In this document: piece after piece, positions 1 to 8,737 of the stretch
Numbering within the stretch: the stretch's first letter is position 1
Layout of the letters: each line of letters opens with the position of its first letter
Source: an uncultured Clostridium sp.
GTDB taxonomy: Bacteria; Bacillota; Clostridia; Lachnospirales; Lachnospiraceae
Length of the DNA: 35,937 nt
Assembly: GCA_945915475.1 (NCBI GenBank)
Contig: CAMEFI010000032.1
Span: forward strand, 1 to 35,937
Direction: 5' to 3'
Position numbers and translations under genes: made by a program
The notes under the pieces: generated by a model
What the model was told of the DNA's origin: nothing
The model's database searches: none
What the model saw: the letters and a program-made list of their open reading frames with translations, nothing else

Positions 1-52
1 CGGACAAACGGTTTTCAAGACCGCCTCGTTATGACCACTTCGATACCTCTCC
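1..52 (-). tRNA. tRNA-Ser (anticodon TGA), 3' part beyond window edge
   Basis: Read on the minus strand, the 5' end is GGAGAGGTATCGAAGTGG, followed by a D arm and an anticodon arm CGGTCTTGAAAACCG whose loop gives anticodon TGA (serine). The long variable arm, T arm and acceptor 3' half lie outside the window. The 5' sequence and D arm are typical of a clostridial tRNA-Ser. It sits about 65 bp downstream of ispD on the same strand. The precise 5' end (about 52) is inferred from acceptor-stem convention. Confidence 0.9.
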
Positions 53-117
53 GTGCCCGCCGATGTATTTCTTTTCGTCAGCGACATTGACTATATTAAC
101 ACCCAAATTGTTTCATG

Positions 118-828
118 TCAACAACTTTTTTTATTTTTTTCAAAAAAATTTTCAACTATGCTTATATCGTCTGGTGTTGTGATTTTCAGATTACTATAAT
201 CACCTTGAATTATCTTTGTTTTCCGGTGTAAATACCGTTCTACAATCATGGTATCATCCGTTATATCTGTTGCATCATCCTGTGACATTCTGTGATAAGC
301 CTCTAAAAGATCTGCATATAAAAAAGCTTGTGGCGTCTGTATCTGCCACAAATATTGGCGCGGCGGTGTATCTATTCCATAATTATCTTCGTCAACCAGT
401 TTGATGGTATCCTTTACCGGCACCCCTAGTGTACAGGCTTTCACCTTCTGTACTTCTTCCACCATTTCTTCTATTCGCTGTACACGAATACATGGTCTTG
501 CTGAATCATGAATCAATACGTAATCCGTATCTTCGCAGGCCTGTAATCCATTATAGACAGACCAATACCTTTCTGATCCCCCCGCTACTATCTTTTGAAC
601 CTTTTGCAAATGATACTTCTCAACAATTTCTTTTTTGCAATATGCAAGATCCTCCTGTCCAGCCACAAGAACAATCCTGTCCACGGAGCTCTGTTCAAAG
701 GCATGCAGTGCATAATATAAAATTGGTTTTCCGCACACGGATAAATATTGTTTGGGAATCTCCGTCTGCATACGGCTACCTTTCCCTGCCGCTAAAACGA
801 TTGCTGTTATTTTTCCCGATAATTTCAT
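118..828 (-). CDS. ispD: 2-C-methyl-D-erythritol 4-phosphate cytidylyltransferase
   Basis: IspD transfers CMP from CTP to 2-C-methyl-D-erythritol 4-phosphate, the third step of the MEP pathway to isoprenoids, in the cytosol. The 236-residue length is normal for the family. The N-terminus carries the nucleotide-binding signature LAAGKGSRM (residues 12-20), then IPKQYL, HDSARP (107-112) and TPQAF near residue 165. The start ATG is preceded by AAAGGA, and the gene begins 5 bp after tsaD, so it is probably the last protein gene of the long tsa/rnz run. No other MEP gene is in the window. The C-terminus is slightly lysine-rich (FFEKNKKSC) but otherwise unremarkable. Confidence 0.95.
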   Translation of the reverse strand: MKLSGKITAIVLAAGKGSRMQTEIPKQYLSVCGKPILYYALHAFEQSSVDRIVLVAGQEDLAYCKKEIVEKYHLQKVQKIVAGGSERYWSVYNGLQACEDTDYVLIHDSARPCIRVQRIEEMVEEVQKVKACTLGVPVKDTIKLVDEDNYGIDTPPRQYLWQIQTPQAFLYADLLEAYHRMSQDDATDITDDTMIVERYLHRKTKIIQGDYSNLKITTPDDISIVENFFEKNKKSC

Positions 829-833
829 TTCTA

Positions 834-1859
834 TTAAATCCTTTGTCCTATTTTTAAATTCGGAACAGCATTTAAATCTAACCCATGCCGCACTCCGTTC
901 CGATATGCATAGTATCCTGCTACACCAATCATTGCCGCATTATCTGTGCAAAAAATCGGAGACGGGTGATAGAATTGTATTTCTTCCTCATCGCATGCCT
1001 TTTGCAAATTCTCACGAAGCGATGAATTGGAAGCCACTCCTCCTGCAATCGCAAGCTTATTCATTCCCTGTTCCTTCACTGCATGAATCGCATGTGTTGT
1101 TAAGACATCAATGACAGCATACTGAAAAGAAGCAGCCACGTCTGCCCTGTTTACCTCTATCTGTTTCATCTCACATTGGTTCAGATAGTTGAGAACTGCC
1201 GATTTTAATCCACTAAAGCTAAAATCATACTCGTTTCCCTCTACTTTTGCCCGGGGAAATGCAATTGCATTGCGGTTTCCCTCTTTTGCAAGGGCATCAA
1301 TTTTCGGTCCACCCGGATATCCAAGTCCAATTGCTCTTGCCACTTTATCAAATGCTTCTCCTGCCGCGTCATCACAAGTCTTGCCTAAAATTTCAAATTT
1401 ATCATAATCTGTCACTTTGACCAGATGGGTATGTCCGCCAGAAACAACAAGACACATAAATGGTGGTTCAAGATCTAAATGTTCAATATAATTCGCCGCA
1501 ATATGTCCCTCAATATGATGCACTCCCACTAGCGGTTTATTCGCTGCATATGCAATTGCTTTTGCTTCCGCTACGCCAACCAACAAAGCACCCACTAATC
1601 CCGGTCCATATGTCACTGCAATAGCATCTACATCCTGTAAAGTCATAGAAGCTTGCTCTAACGCTTCTTTTATTACCTGATTAATCTTTTCGATATGTTT
1701 CCGGGAAGCTATCTCAGGTACAACGCCCCCATATAACTTATGTAATTCAATCTGGGAAAAAATAACATTCGAACAAACTTCTCTTCCATTCTTAATGACC
1801 GCTGCTGCCGTCTCGTCACAAGACGATTCAATTGCCAATATATAGACATCTTTATCCAT
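834..1859 (-). CDS. tsaD: tRNA N6-adenosine threonylcarbamoyltransferase TsaD
   Basis: TsaD (Gcp/Kae1/YgjD family) transfers the threonylcarbamoyl group from threonylcarbamoyl-AMP to A37 of ANN-decoding tRNAs, working with TsaB and TsaE. The 341-residue product shows the ASKHA start [10 protein letters not shown], the metal-binding HxxxH at H115/H119 (HIEGH), the glycine-rich VVSGGHTHL loop and [10 protein letters not shown]. tsaB and tsaE lie 2.3-3.5 kb upstream on the same strand, so three of the four t6A genes are in one run; tsaC is not in the window. The start ATG overlaps the stop of the preceding gene by 1 nt (TAATG) and has GGAG about 10 nt upstream. Confidence 0.97.
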   Translation of the reverse strand: MDKDVYILAIESSCDETAAAVIKNGREVCSNVIFSQIELHKLYGGVVPEIASRKHIEKINQVIKEALEQASMTLQDVDAIAVTYGPGLVGALLVGVAEAKAIAYAANKPLVGVHHIEGHIAANYIEHLDLEPPFMCLVVSGGHTHLVKVTDYDKFEILGKTCDDAAGEAFDKVARAIGLGYPGGPKIDALAKEGNRNAIAFPRAKVEGNEYDFSFSGLKSAVLNYLNQCEMKQIEVNRADVAASFQYAVIDVLTTHAIHAVKEQGMNKLAIAGGVASNSSLRENLQKACDEEEIQFYHPSPIFCTDNAAMIGVAGYYAYRNGVRHGLDLNAVPNLKIGQRI

Positions 1860-2455
1860 TACTTCGTATCTCCTTCGCTACTTGTCTTGGCACTTTCTAC
1901 TGCCTGCCAGCCCAAAATTTTCCACTCATCCTTATCATTCTTGCGTAAAATATATTCTTCCTCTCCATTTCCCGGAGTAGAATCTACCCGCAATAATATG
2001 GATACTTTAATCTTTGCATACTCTATACCATGTTGTGTATTATATTCTATTTGGCTATCCTCACCAAAAGAATAGCTGACAATCTTTTCCTTGTTATCTT
2101 CATAATATTGAATGTCTTTTTTGAGGTTATTCAACTGTTCTTCTTCCTCATTATAATCCAATAGTTCCGTATCATACAAATTTCGCACCTGTTTATTAGC
2201 CAGTTCCAATTCATCTTCTTTAAACTCATTATTATATGCACATTTCATATAACGGCAATGCAGGCGCACTGTCTCCTTAACCGTTTTCGGATAAGCCTCC
2301 ACAAAATCATAACTCAAAAGCTTGTCTACTTCCGATTCGTCCGTTGCATCCGGCCCTTTTCCCGTCCGGTTTCCAATTACAAAATACACTGCCAACCCCA
2401 CTATCACAATCAGGAAAACAACAATTGTAAACATATTTGTACTCTTTTTTTTCAT
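1859..2455 (-). CDS. single-pass membrane protein of unknown function (DUF6715-like?)
   Basis: The 198-residue product begins with MKKKSTN and then one hydrophobic segment of about 20 residues ([20 protein letters not shown]), followed by a highly acidic, polar domain with no cysteine pair or lipobox. This suggests an N-terminal anchor with an extracytoplasmic globular domain ending in [12 protein letters not shown] recall similar proteins as a Lachnospiraceae-restricted domain of unknown function (DUF6715), but I cannot confirm that here. Start: an in-frame ATG two codons earlier (2461) sits immediately against the SD. The ATG at 2455 is 7 nt from AGGAGG and is preferred. It lies between rnz and tsaD with almost no spacing, so it is co-transcribed with them. 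Confidence 0.8.
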   Translation of the reverse strand: MKKKSTNMFTIVVFLIVIVGLAVYFVIGNRTGKGPDATDESEVDKLLSYDFVEAYPKTVKETVRLHCRYMKCAYNNEFKEDELELANKQVRNLYDTELLDYNEEEEQLNNLKKDIQYYEDNKEKIVSYSFGEDSQIEYNTQHGIEYAKIKVSILLRVDSTPGNGEEEYILRKNDKDEWKILGWQAVESAKTSSEGDTK

Positions 2456-2457
2456 GT

Positions 2458-3369
2458 TCATTCCTCCTCGAACATCAATGTGGTCGTCCTCCGATCTTTC
2501 GGAATCACCGTGTTAGGAAATATCTCCTTTACCTGTTTCTCATAGTCTTGCGGTCTCACCAACGAAGGAGAATAGTGTGTCAACCATAATTCTTTTACCT
2601 GCGCCTCTTTTGCCATGTTTGCCGCCTCATAAAATGTCATATGTTTATACTCTTTTGCCTTTTTCTCCTTATCCGGTTCTCCATACATTCCTTCACATAT
2701 GAATAAATCTGATCCTTTGGCATTCTCCACAATCTCTTTTGTCGGTCTGGAATCCGTACAATAAGTTAATTTTATTCCCTTTCTATCTGCTCCTAACACC
2801 ATATCCGGTGTAAAGATACCATGGTCATCCCTCACCGTCTCTCCTTTTTGCAAGCGGCTCCAATATGGCATCGGTACATTATGTTCCTTTGCTTTCGCAA
2901 CATCAAATCTGCCTGCACGATCCACTTCCAAGCTGTATCCGTAACAGGTTATATTATGATTTACTTTATATGCGTGGATACGCATTCCCTTAAATTCAAA
3001 ACTCTCTTGTGAATTCTCCAACTCAATAAATTCAATAGGAAATGGTAATTCCGGCGCAATCATCCGTAATGCATTTACAATTTTTTCCAGGCGTTTAGGA
3101 CCAATCATCGTAATTGGTTCTGTTCGTTCCGCATTGCCTAATGTGAGCAATAATCCAGGCAATCCGCTTATATGATCTGCATGAAAATGAGTAAAACAAA
3201 TGACGTCGATTGGTTTAACACTCCATCCCTGTTGTTTAATAGAAACCTGTGTTCCTTCTCCACAATCTATCAATACATTCATACCGTTATAACGCACCAT
3301 CAACGATGTCAGTGCCCGATGTGGCAATGGCATCATTCCGCCAGTTCCCAAAAGACATACATCTATCAT
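2458..3369 (-). CDS. rnz: ribonuclease Z
   Basis: RNase Z is a metallo-beta-lactamase-fold endonuclease that cuts tRNA precursors 3' of the discriminator base. It matters for tRNAs without an encoded CCA, such as the tRNA-Gln in this window. The 303-residue length matches the short bacterial form. The zinc-binding motif HFHADH is at residues 61-66, preceded by the LLGTGG start and DCGEGTQ. The C-terminal histidine motif WLTHYSPSL is present, as is an LTYCTDSRPT segment. RBS AGAGGG precedes ATG. The gene is in the packed run with the t6A genes, consistent with a tRNA-maturation operon. Confidence 0.95.
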   Translation of the reverse strand: MIDVCLLGTGGMMPLPHRALTSLMVRYNGMNVLIDCGEGTQVSIKQQGWSVKPIDVICFTHFHADHISGLPGLLLTLGNAERTEPITMIGPKRLEKIVNALRMIAPELPFPIEFIELENSQESFEFKGMRIHAYKVNHNITCYGYSLEVDRAGRFDVAKAKEHNVPMPYWSRLQKGETVRDDHGIFTPDMVLGADRKGIKLTYCTDSRPTKEIVENAKGSDLFICEGMYGEPDKEKKAKEYKHMTFYEAANMAKEAQVKELWLTHYSPSLVRPQDYEKQVKEIFPNTVIPKDRRTTTLMFEEE

Positions 3370-3457
3370 TCTATCCCTCTTTCCATGCTCATTCTTAAAT
3401 TCGATTCCATATCATGTTTCAATCAGACTCCTGTCAATACCATGTTCATCTACATAA

Positions 3458-3685
3458 TTATAACAGTTCCAACGTCTCATATACCTTAGATGGTTTAATA
3501 AACTCCCGCTCTAACCATTCTACACAGTCTTCACATAAAACAAATTCCTGCGTTCTTCCATCTTTTCTCGAAAAATATCCCCAGGACTTACATACCCTCA
3601 CAAAATCCTCCAGCGGAATATCATTTTTCATCTTAATTGTCCTGCCACATTTATTACAATAAATCAACTCTATTATATCCTCCAT
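3458..3685 (-). CDS. small zinc-ribbon-like protein of unknown function
   Basis: This is a 75-residue protein (82 if started at the upstream ATG at 3706) with two CxxC pairs: CNKCG near the N-terminus and CEDC about 40 residues later. That pattern fits a treble-clef or zinc-ribbon fold. The rest is mixed charged sequence with SWGYFSRKDG between the pairs. I do not recognise a named family. Neither start has a strong ribosome binding site; the MEDIIELIYC start is chosen because it leaves no unexplained N-terminal extension before the first CxxC. It lies between rimI and rnz on the same strand. Binding of RNA or ribosome is a context guess only. Confidence 0.7.
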   Translation of the reverse strand: MEDIIELIYCNKCGRTIKMKNDIPLEDFVRVCKSWGYFSRKDGRTQEFVLCEDCVEWLEREFIKPSKVYETLELL

Positions 3686-3754
3686 GTAAATTGCTAATCC
3701 TAACATTATGGTAGCTTACTTTTAGCGGAAAATCCAGTGGAAATAATTGTTTGC

Positions 3755-4201
3755 TCATTGTTTCATACAACTCATAATTATGGCATCTTCCGTCGGATTA
3801 CTATAATAATTCTTTCTAGTCCCTATCACTTCAAAGCCTTTTTTCTCATATAACGCCTGTGCTTGTCTATTGCCGCTCCGTACTTCTAATAATATACGTT
3901 CTGCCTGCTGCTGCCATGCCTGTTGTATTATGGTATTCATGAGCATTTCGCCAATCCCCTGGCTCTGGCAATCCGGATGTACTGCAATATTGAGTAATTC
4001 TGCATCTTCTGCAATCACCATAATCCCGGCAAAACCAATGATGCGATCTTCTTCCGTCCTGATAGCAACATAATACATATTATAATCATATTGCAAAACT
4101 TTCTGAAGCTCTTCCAATGACCAGTATTCCGGTAATGTCTGCCTGGCAATCTCAAATACAGCCTCACAGTCTCCATACTCCATTCTTCTAACTGTTATCA
4201 C
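3755..4201 (-). CDS. rimI: ribosomal-protein-alanine N-acetyltransferase (GNAT)
   Basis: RimI is a GNAT-fold enzyme that acetylates the N-terminal alanine of ribosomal protein S18 using acetyl-CoA. The 148-residue product has the acetyl-CoA pyrophosphate loop QSQGIGEML, the preceding beta-strand AELLNIAVHPDC, and the C-terminal RSGNRQAQALYEKKGFEVIGTRKNYY typical of RimI (split here only for description). It starts at GTG and overlaps the tsaB stop by 4 nt (GTGA), a classic translational-coupling arrangement. The tsaE-tsaB-rimI-tsaD grouping is a known bacterial gene cluster and supports RimI over a generic GNAT. Confidence 0.92.
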   Translation of the reverse strand: MITVRRMEYGDCEAVFEIARQTLPEYWSLEELQKVLQYDYNMYYVAIRTEEDRIIGFAGIMVIAEDAELLNIAVHPDCQSQGIGEMLMNTIIQQAWQQQAERILLEVRSGNRQAQALYEKKGFEVIGTRKNYYSNPTEDAIIMSCMKQ

Positions 4202-4908
4202 TGCTGTACCATATTCCTTTCTAAACGTTCCCTCTCAGCCTGTGACAATCGCAGATAATCCGGTGTAAAGGAATCTGAATCCGTATAAATCCCCTTATTC
4301 CAATAATCAAATGCCCGGACTCCCACAGACGCTGCTCGTTGTTTGTTCATATTTGCCGGAGCATATTCATGTGACACAGAAATCTGTTTCTCAATAATGT
4401 CATGATATACCGGGACACCATCCCCAAGGAAAATAACCTTTTGACCAATCTGATTCAGTGCATCTACAATCTCTTCAATGCCAACCGGAACCTGATCCTT
4501 TATAACCTGAAGCTTCCCTGTCTGAAAACGATATATGCCTGTATATACCTGATTTCTTCTCGCATCCATCAACGGACAAATCAGGGCATCCGTTCCATAC
4601 AGGTTCATGGCAAGTCCCTCAATCGTTGGAACTCCTATAATGGGTTTGTCAAGAGCCAGACCTAGTCCCTTCACGGTTGCCGAACCAATTCGTAAACCGG
4701 TAAATGAACCCGGTCCTTTTGCAATAGCGATTGCATCAATGGAATGTAGATCTGTCTCCGTCATCCGGACAATCTCATCCAACATCGGCAATAATGTCTG
4801 TGAATGTGTCTTTTTATAGTTTACTGTATATTCTGCTATCAGATTCTCATCCTCTAATAATGCAACCGATGCAACCAGCCCTGAACTATCTAATGCTAAT
4901 ATTTTCAT
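4198..4908 (-). CDS. tsaB: tRNA threonylcarbamoyladenosine biosynthesis protein TsaB
   Basis: TsaB is the inactive ASKHA paralogue of TsaD that dimerises with it to form the t6A-transferring core complex. The 236-residue length is typical. Sequence marks are the start MKILALDSSG and the conserved KGPGSFTGLRIG at residues 64-75. It lacks the TsaD HxxxH metal motif, as expected. RBS AAGGGA precedes ATG. The gene follows tsaE by 23 bp and overlaps rimI by 4 nt. Confidence 0.95.
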   Translation of the reverse strand: MKILALDSSGLVASVALLEDENLIAEYTVNYKKTHSQTLLPMLDEIVRMTETDLHSIDAIAIAKGPGSFTGLRIGSATVKGLGLALDKPIIGVPTIEGLAMNLYGTDALICPLMDARRNQVYTGIYRFQTGKLQVIKDQVPVGIEEIVDALNQIGQKVIFLGDGVPVYHDIIEKQISVSHEYAPANMNKQRAASVGVRAFDYWNKGIYTDSDSFTPDYLRLSQAERERLERNMVQQ

Positions 4909-4931
4909 TACGCTTTCCCTTCATTTCTATA

Positions 4932-5357
4932 TTATATCTGCTCCACCTGAATCATCCGATAATCAAATCCTTTATCCAGATCCTTACTTATTATCACTTT
5001 CGTATAATGTTCCGGCAATATGTCCTCAATCAGATTCGCCCATTCAATCAGACAGACGCCCTCACCATAAATCATATCCGTAAAACCCACTTCTTCCATC
5101 TCTTCACTATCTTCAATCCGATATACATCAAAATGATAGAACGGCAGTCTTCCCTCCTCGTACTCCTGCACAATGGTAAATGTAGGACTGTTAACACTTT
5201 CCTTTATATCAAGTCCTGCCGCAAAACCTTGGGAAAATAGGGTTTTCCCTACTCCTAATTCTCCAATCAGGCAAAATACATCTCCCACCTTTGCCTGTTC
5301 TCCTAATTGTCTTGCAATCTCATACGTATCCTCTGGTTTCCAACTATTATATTCCAT
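4932..5357 (-). CDS. tsaE: tRNA threonylcarbamoyladenosine biosynthesis ATPase TsaE
   Basis: TsaE is the small P-loop ATPase that resets the TsaB-TsaD complex during t6A synthesis. The 141-residue protein has a Walker A GELGVGKT (residues 32-39), the family stretch SPTFTIVQEY, and FYHFDVYRIE with the usual acidic residues; LIEWANLI follows. An ATG two codons upstream (5363) abuts the SD; the ATG at 5357 is 6 nt from AGGAG and is preferred. It lies 9 bp after the YcxB-like gene and directly before tsaB. Confidence 0.95.
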   Translation of the reverse strand: MEYNSWKPEDTYEIARQLGEQAKVGDVFCLIGELGVGKTLFSQGFAAGLDIKESVNSPTFTIVQEYEEGRLPFYHFDVYRIEDSEEMEEVGFTDMIYGEGVCLIEWANLIEDILPEHYTKVIISKDLDKGFDYRMIQVEQI

Positions 5358-5366
5358 ATCCATCTC

Positions 5367-5894
5367 CTACACATTCTTCTTCAGACGTCCATTCATTGGA
5401 ATTTTTTGTTTTGTTCCATATTCTTTCAAAACACTTCCTAATTCATTTGACTTTTCTCTCAAATCATGTTTAGGAAATATAAATGCATGTACACTACTAC
5501 TATATACAATATATTGGGAACCCGTCTCAATCATCTTCCGAATATGATTCCACTCCATTGTCTGTGTCTCTTCATCCTGTGACACGGTAATCCCTTGTGC
5601 ATTTACATCATACTGTAATGGTTTCTGATAAGATTTACTTCGTTTTACCTGCTTCTTCGATCTACTATACATCATAATCGGTTCCAATACAGTAAACCAT
5701 AATGCAACAATCGTCATAATAGTCTTTCCCTGATCCGATAATGTATCAAAGGAAACAACTAAATTTGTTAATGCAAGTGCTGACAACAGTAATCCAATCA
5801 AGCCCGATGCATGATGATAGACATGATACATCGTAAACTGATACATCTCCTTCACTGTCATCTGTACTGAAAAAGCAACTGATCTTTCTTCCAT
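5367..5894 (-). CDS. YcxB-like membrane protein
   Basis: This 175-residue protein has two hydrophobic segments at about residues 32-52 (GLIGLLLSALALTNLVV region) and 58-78 (MTIVALWFTVLEPIMMY region), then a cytoplasmic domain with the pattern QYDVNAQGITVS...WNHIRKMIET...AFIFPKHDL. That layout, two TM helices followed by a PH-like beta domain, is typical of the YcxB-like family, whose function is unknown. Start is ATG with GAGG 9 nt upstream; an in-frame GTG five codons earlier lacks better support. It sits 23 bp after tex and just before tsaE, so it shares their transcript. Confidence 0.8.
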   Translation of the reverse strand: MEERSVAFSVQMTVKEMYQFTMYHVYHHASGLIGLLLSALALTNLVVSFDTLSDQGKTIMTIVALWFTVLEPIMMYSRSKKQVKRSKSYQKPLQYDVNAQGITVSQDEETQTMEWNHIRKMIETGSQYIVYSSSVHAFIFPKHDLREKSNELGSVLKEYGTKQKIPMNGRLKKNV

Positions 5895-5917
5895 TCTTAT
5901 CTGCCTCACTTTCTAAA

Positions 5918-8068
5918 TTAAGAATCTATTATCATAGAAAGTTGAATTCTCTTCCGCTCCAAATCCACACTTAGCACTTTCACTTCCACTACATCACCAA
6001 CGCTTACAACTTCTAGTGGATGTTTGATAAACTTCTTATTCGTAATCTGCGAAATGTGAACAAGACCATCCTGGTGCACTCCGATATCTACAAATACGCC
6101 AAAATCAATTACATTCCGCACGGTTCCTTTCAAAATCATACCTTGTTCCAGATCCTTCATATCTAATACGTCGGTACGTAGAATTGGCTTCGGCATATCT
6201 TCACGCGGATCTCGTGCAGGTTTCTCTAACTCTTTCACAATATCCGTCAATGTCACATCACCAATTCCTAATTCTGCAGCAAGCTTATTATTCTTCTTGG
6301 CAAGCATGGATAGTCCAACCAGTCCCTGACTTGTAATATCATCCAAAGAATAGCCAAGTTTCTTTAACAAATTCGTTGCCGCCTCATAGCTTTCCGGATG
6401 CACGCTTGTTGCATCTAACGGATTATCCCCACCGGTAATACGTAAAAATCCGGCACACTGCTCAAATGCTTTCGGTCCTAACTTTGCAACCTTTAATAAT
6501 TGTTTCCGGTTTGTAAACTGTCCATTCTCTTCCCGATATGCCACAATGTTCTTTGCAATTGCTTTACTGATTCCGGAAACATACTCTAACAAGGATGCCG
6601 ATGCCGTATTCAAATCCACTCCAACCTTATTCACACAGTCCTCAACAACACCGGAAAGTGCTTCTCCTAACTTTTTCTGATTCATATCATGCTGATACTG
6701 TCCAACTCCAATGGACTTTGGATCAATTTTAACAAGCTCTGCCAACGGATCCTGCAGTCTTCTGGCAATGGACGCCGCACTTCTCTGTCCTACATCAAAA
6801 TTCGGAAATTCTTCTGTTGCAAGCTTGCTGGCAGAATAGACAGATGCACCTGCTTCATTCGTAATAACATACTGAACCTTTTCCGGAATCTCTTTCAATA
6901 ATTCCACAATCACCTGCTCTGACTCCCGGGATGCCGTTCCATTCCCTACCGATATTAATGTAATTCCATACTTCTTAATGAGATTATGCACAATCTTTTT
7001 TGATTCTGCCACCTTCTTCTGTGGCTCTGTCGGATAGATTACAACTGTATCTAACACTTTTCCTGTTGCATCCACCACCGCCAATTTACAACCGGTACGA
7101 AATGCAGGATCCCAGCCAAGTACTACCTGTCCCTTAATCGGAGGCTGCATCAAAAGCTGTTTTAAGTTCTTGCCAAATACAGCAATGGCACCATCCTCCG
7201 CCTTCTCTGTCAAATCACTCCGGATCTCCCGTTCAATGGTCCCGGCAATCAAGCGCTTATAACTATCTTCTATTGCCTCTCTCAATAATGTTGTTGTATA
7301 TGGGTTATCCTTAACAATTACTTTTTTCTCTAAATATCGTAAAATGCGTTCTTCCGGCGCAGCTACTTTTACCGTCAATATCTTCTCTTTCTCTCCACGA
7401 TTAATAGCAAGAATCCGGTATCCTGCAGCTTTGGCAATGGGTTCCTCGAAATCATAATACATTTCATATACAGACTTTTGCTCTACATCTTTTGCTGTCG
7501 TAACCAGCTTGCCTTCCTTCACGGTAATATCCCTGATATATGTACGATATTCCGCATCATCCGATATATTCTCTGCAATAATATCTAATGCTCCGGCAAT
7601 TGCTTCTTCAACTGAGACAACTTCTTTCTCCTCCGAAATATAGTCTGTTGCATCTTCCTCAACAGGGTGATTGGTCATCTGCAAATAAATAATATTTGCA
7701 AGTCCTTCCAACCCTTTCTCCTTGGCAATCATCGCCCGGGTTCTTCTTTTCTGCTTATAAGGTCGATACAAATCTTCTACTGCCACTAAAGTCATTGCAT
7801 CTAAAATCTGTTTCTTCAGTTCATCTGTAAGCTTTCCCTGTTCTTCTATACTTGCAATTACAGTTTCTTTCCGTTCTTCTAAGTTACGCAAATACGTAAG
7901 TCTCTCATATAGATCACGCAATACTTCATCATTTAACGAACCGGTTACTTCCTTACGATATCGGGCAATAAAAGGAATCGTACATCCCTCATCAATCAGC
8001 TTTACTGCTGCTTCCACCTGCCCCACTCGAACTCCTAATTCCTCTGCAATCACTTTTGCTATATTCAT
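5918..8068 (-). CDS. tex: Tex family RNA-binding transcriptional accessory protein
   Basis: Tex is a cytoplasmic multi-domain nucleic-acid-binding protein linked to transcription and RNA turnover. The 716-residue protein has the order expected: N-terminal helical Tex_N domain (IAKVIAEELGV...), a YqgF-like RNase-H fold (VVLGWDPAFRTGCKLAVVD), helix-hairpin-helix segments (LNTASASLLEYVSGI and FTNRKQLLKVAKLG), and a C-terminal S1 domain (GTVRNVIDFGVFVDIG...DGLVHISQI). The start at 8068 has AAAGAGG 10 nt upstream; a longer in-frame ATG at 8104 lacks an SD. It heads, or lies early in, the long run leading into tsaE. Confidence 0.95.
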   Translation of the reverse strand: MNIAKVIAEELGVRVGQVEAAVKLIDEGCTIPFIARYRKEVTGSLNDEVLRDLYERLTYLRNLEERKETVIASIEEQGKLTDELKKQILDAMTLVAVEDLYRPYKQKRRTRAMIAKEKGLEGLANIIYLQMTNHPVEEDATDYISEEKEVVSVEEAIAGALDIIAENISDDAEYRTYIRDITVKEGKLVTTAKDVEQKSVYEMYYDFEEPIAKAAGYRILAINRGEKEKILTVKVAAPEERILRYLEKKVIVKDNPYTTTLLREAIEDSYKRLIAGTIEREIRSDLTEKAEDGAIAVFGKNLKQLLMQPPIKGQVVLGWDPAFRTGCKLAVVDATGKVLDTVVIYPTEPQKKVAESKKIVHNLIKKYGITLISVGNGTASRESEQVIVELLKEIPEKVQYVITNEAGASVYSASKLATEEFPNFDVGQRSAASIARRLQDPLAELVKIDPKSIGVGQYQHDMNQKKLGEALSGVVEDCVNKVGVDLNTASASLLEYVSGISKAIAKNIVAYREENGQFTNRKQLLKVAKLGPKAFEQCAGFLRITGGDNPLDATSVHPESYEAATNLLKKLGYSLDDITSQGLVGLSMLAKKNNKLAAELGIGDVTLTDIVKELEKPARDPREDMPKPILRTDVLDMKDLEQGMILKGTVRNVIDFGVFVDIGVHQDGLVHISQITNKKFIKHPLEVVSVGDVVEVKVLSVDLERKRIQLSMIIDS

Positions 8069-8118
8069 GTTGTAAAAACCTCTTTCTAATATTACTTTTC
8101 CCATTCCCTAAGAACCGT

Positions 8119-8598
8119 CTATAAATTCAAATGAATTTCTCTGTTTCCCGGTTGGTATGGACGGAACGTAACTCCCGCCATATTAAACATCATCTTAGAT
8201 GCAATTGTCGCCTCTGTATCAGAATACTTATCCGATAAATACACAATCTGTTTAATCCCACTTTGTATGATGGCTTTTGCACACTCATTACATGGGAATA
8301 ATGTGGAATAACAGGTTGCTCCCGCAAGAGAACCTCCACTATAATTCAGAATCGCATTCAACTCGGCATGGCATACAAAAAAATATTTGTTCTCTAATGG
8401 TTTCCCCACACGTCCCCAGGGCATTTCATCATCCTTACAGCCAGAGGGCATTCCATTATATCCAACAGACAGAATCTTATTATCTGCATCTACTATACAT
8501 GCACCAACCTGCGTATTGGGATCTTTACTCCTCTCCGCAGAAAGAAGTGCAATTCCCATAAAATACTGATCCCAACTCAAATAATCTTCTCGTTTCAT
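8119..8598 (-). CDS. dCMP deaminase (cytidine/deoxycytidylate deaminase family)
   Basis: This enzyme hydrolytically deaminates dCMP to dUMP, feeding thymidylate synthesis. The 159-residue product has the zinc and catalytic motif CHAEL (H77, E79) and PCNEC (C103, C106), plus the substrate-loop NGMPSG that marks dCMP deaminases of the ComEB type. Start is ATG at 8598 with GGGAGG 8 nt upstream; an in-frame extension to 8700 runs through a terminator hairpin and is rejected. About 50 bp separate it from tex downstream. The alternative of a competence-linked ComEB role cannot be judged: no com genes are nearby. Confidence 0.93.
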   Translation of the reverse strand: MKREDYLSWDQYFMGIALLSAERSKDPNTQVGACIVDADNKILSVGYNGMPSGCKDDEMPWGRVGKPLENKYFFVCHAELNAILNYSGGSLAGATCYSTLFPCNECAKAIIQSGIKQIVYLSDKYSDTEATIASKMMFNMAGVTFRPYQPGNREIHLNL

Positions 8599-8664
8599 CT
8601 TTGGCACCTCCCGAATTGACATATAGTTAATCATACCACAAAACACACGATTGCGTAAACCATA

Positions 8665-8710
8665 AAGAGCTACCACACCAGAATATTCATCATTTGGCAC
8701 AGTAGCTCTT
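8665..8710 (-). terminator. hairpin terminator downstream of aspartate kinase
   Basis: The arms 8665-8679 and 8696-8710 pair over 15 bp in the minus-strand RNA (nine Watson-Crick pairs, four G-U pairs, two G-C pairs at the loop). The loop is 16 nt. The T tract after it is weak (CTCTTTATGG), so termination may be partial. It lies between ask and the dCMP deaminase gene. Confidence 0.6.
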
Positions 8711-8737
8711 ATTCTCTCTTAATCAATCACATTTATT

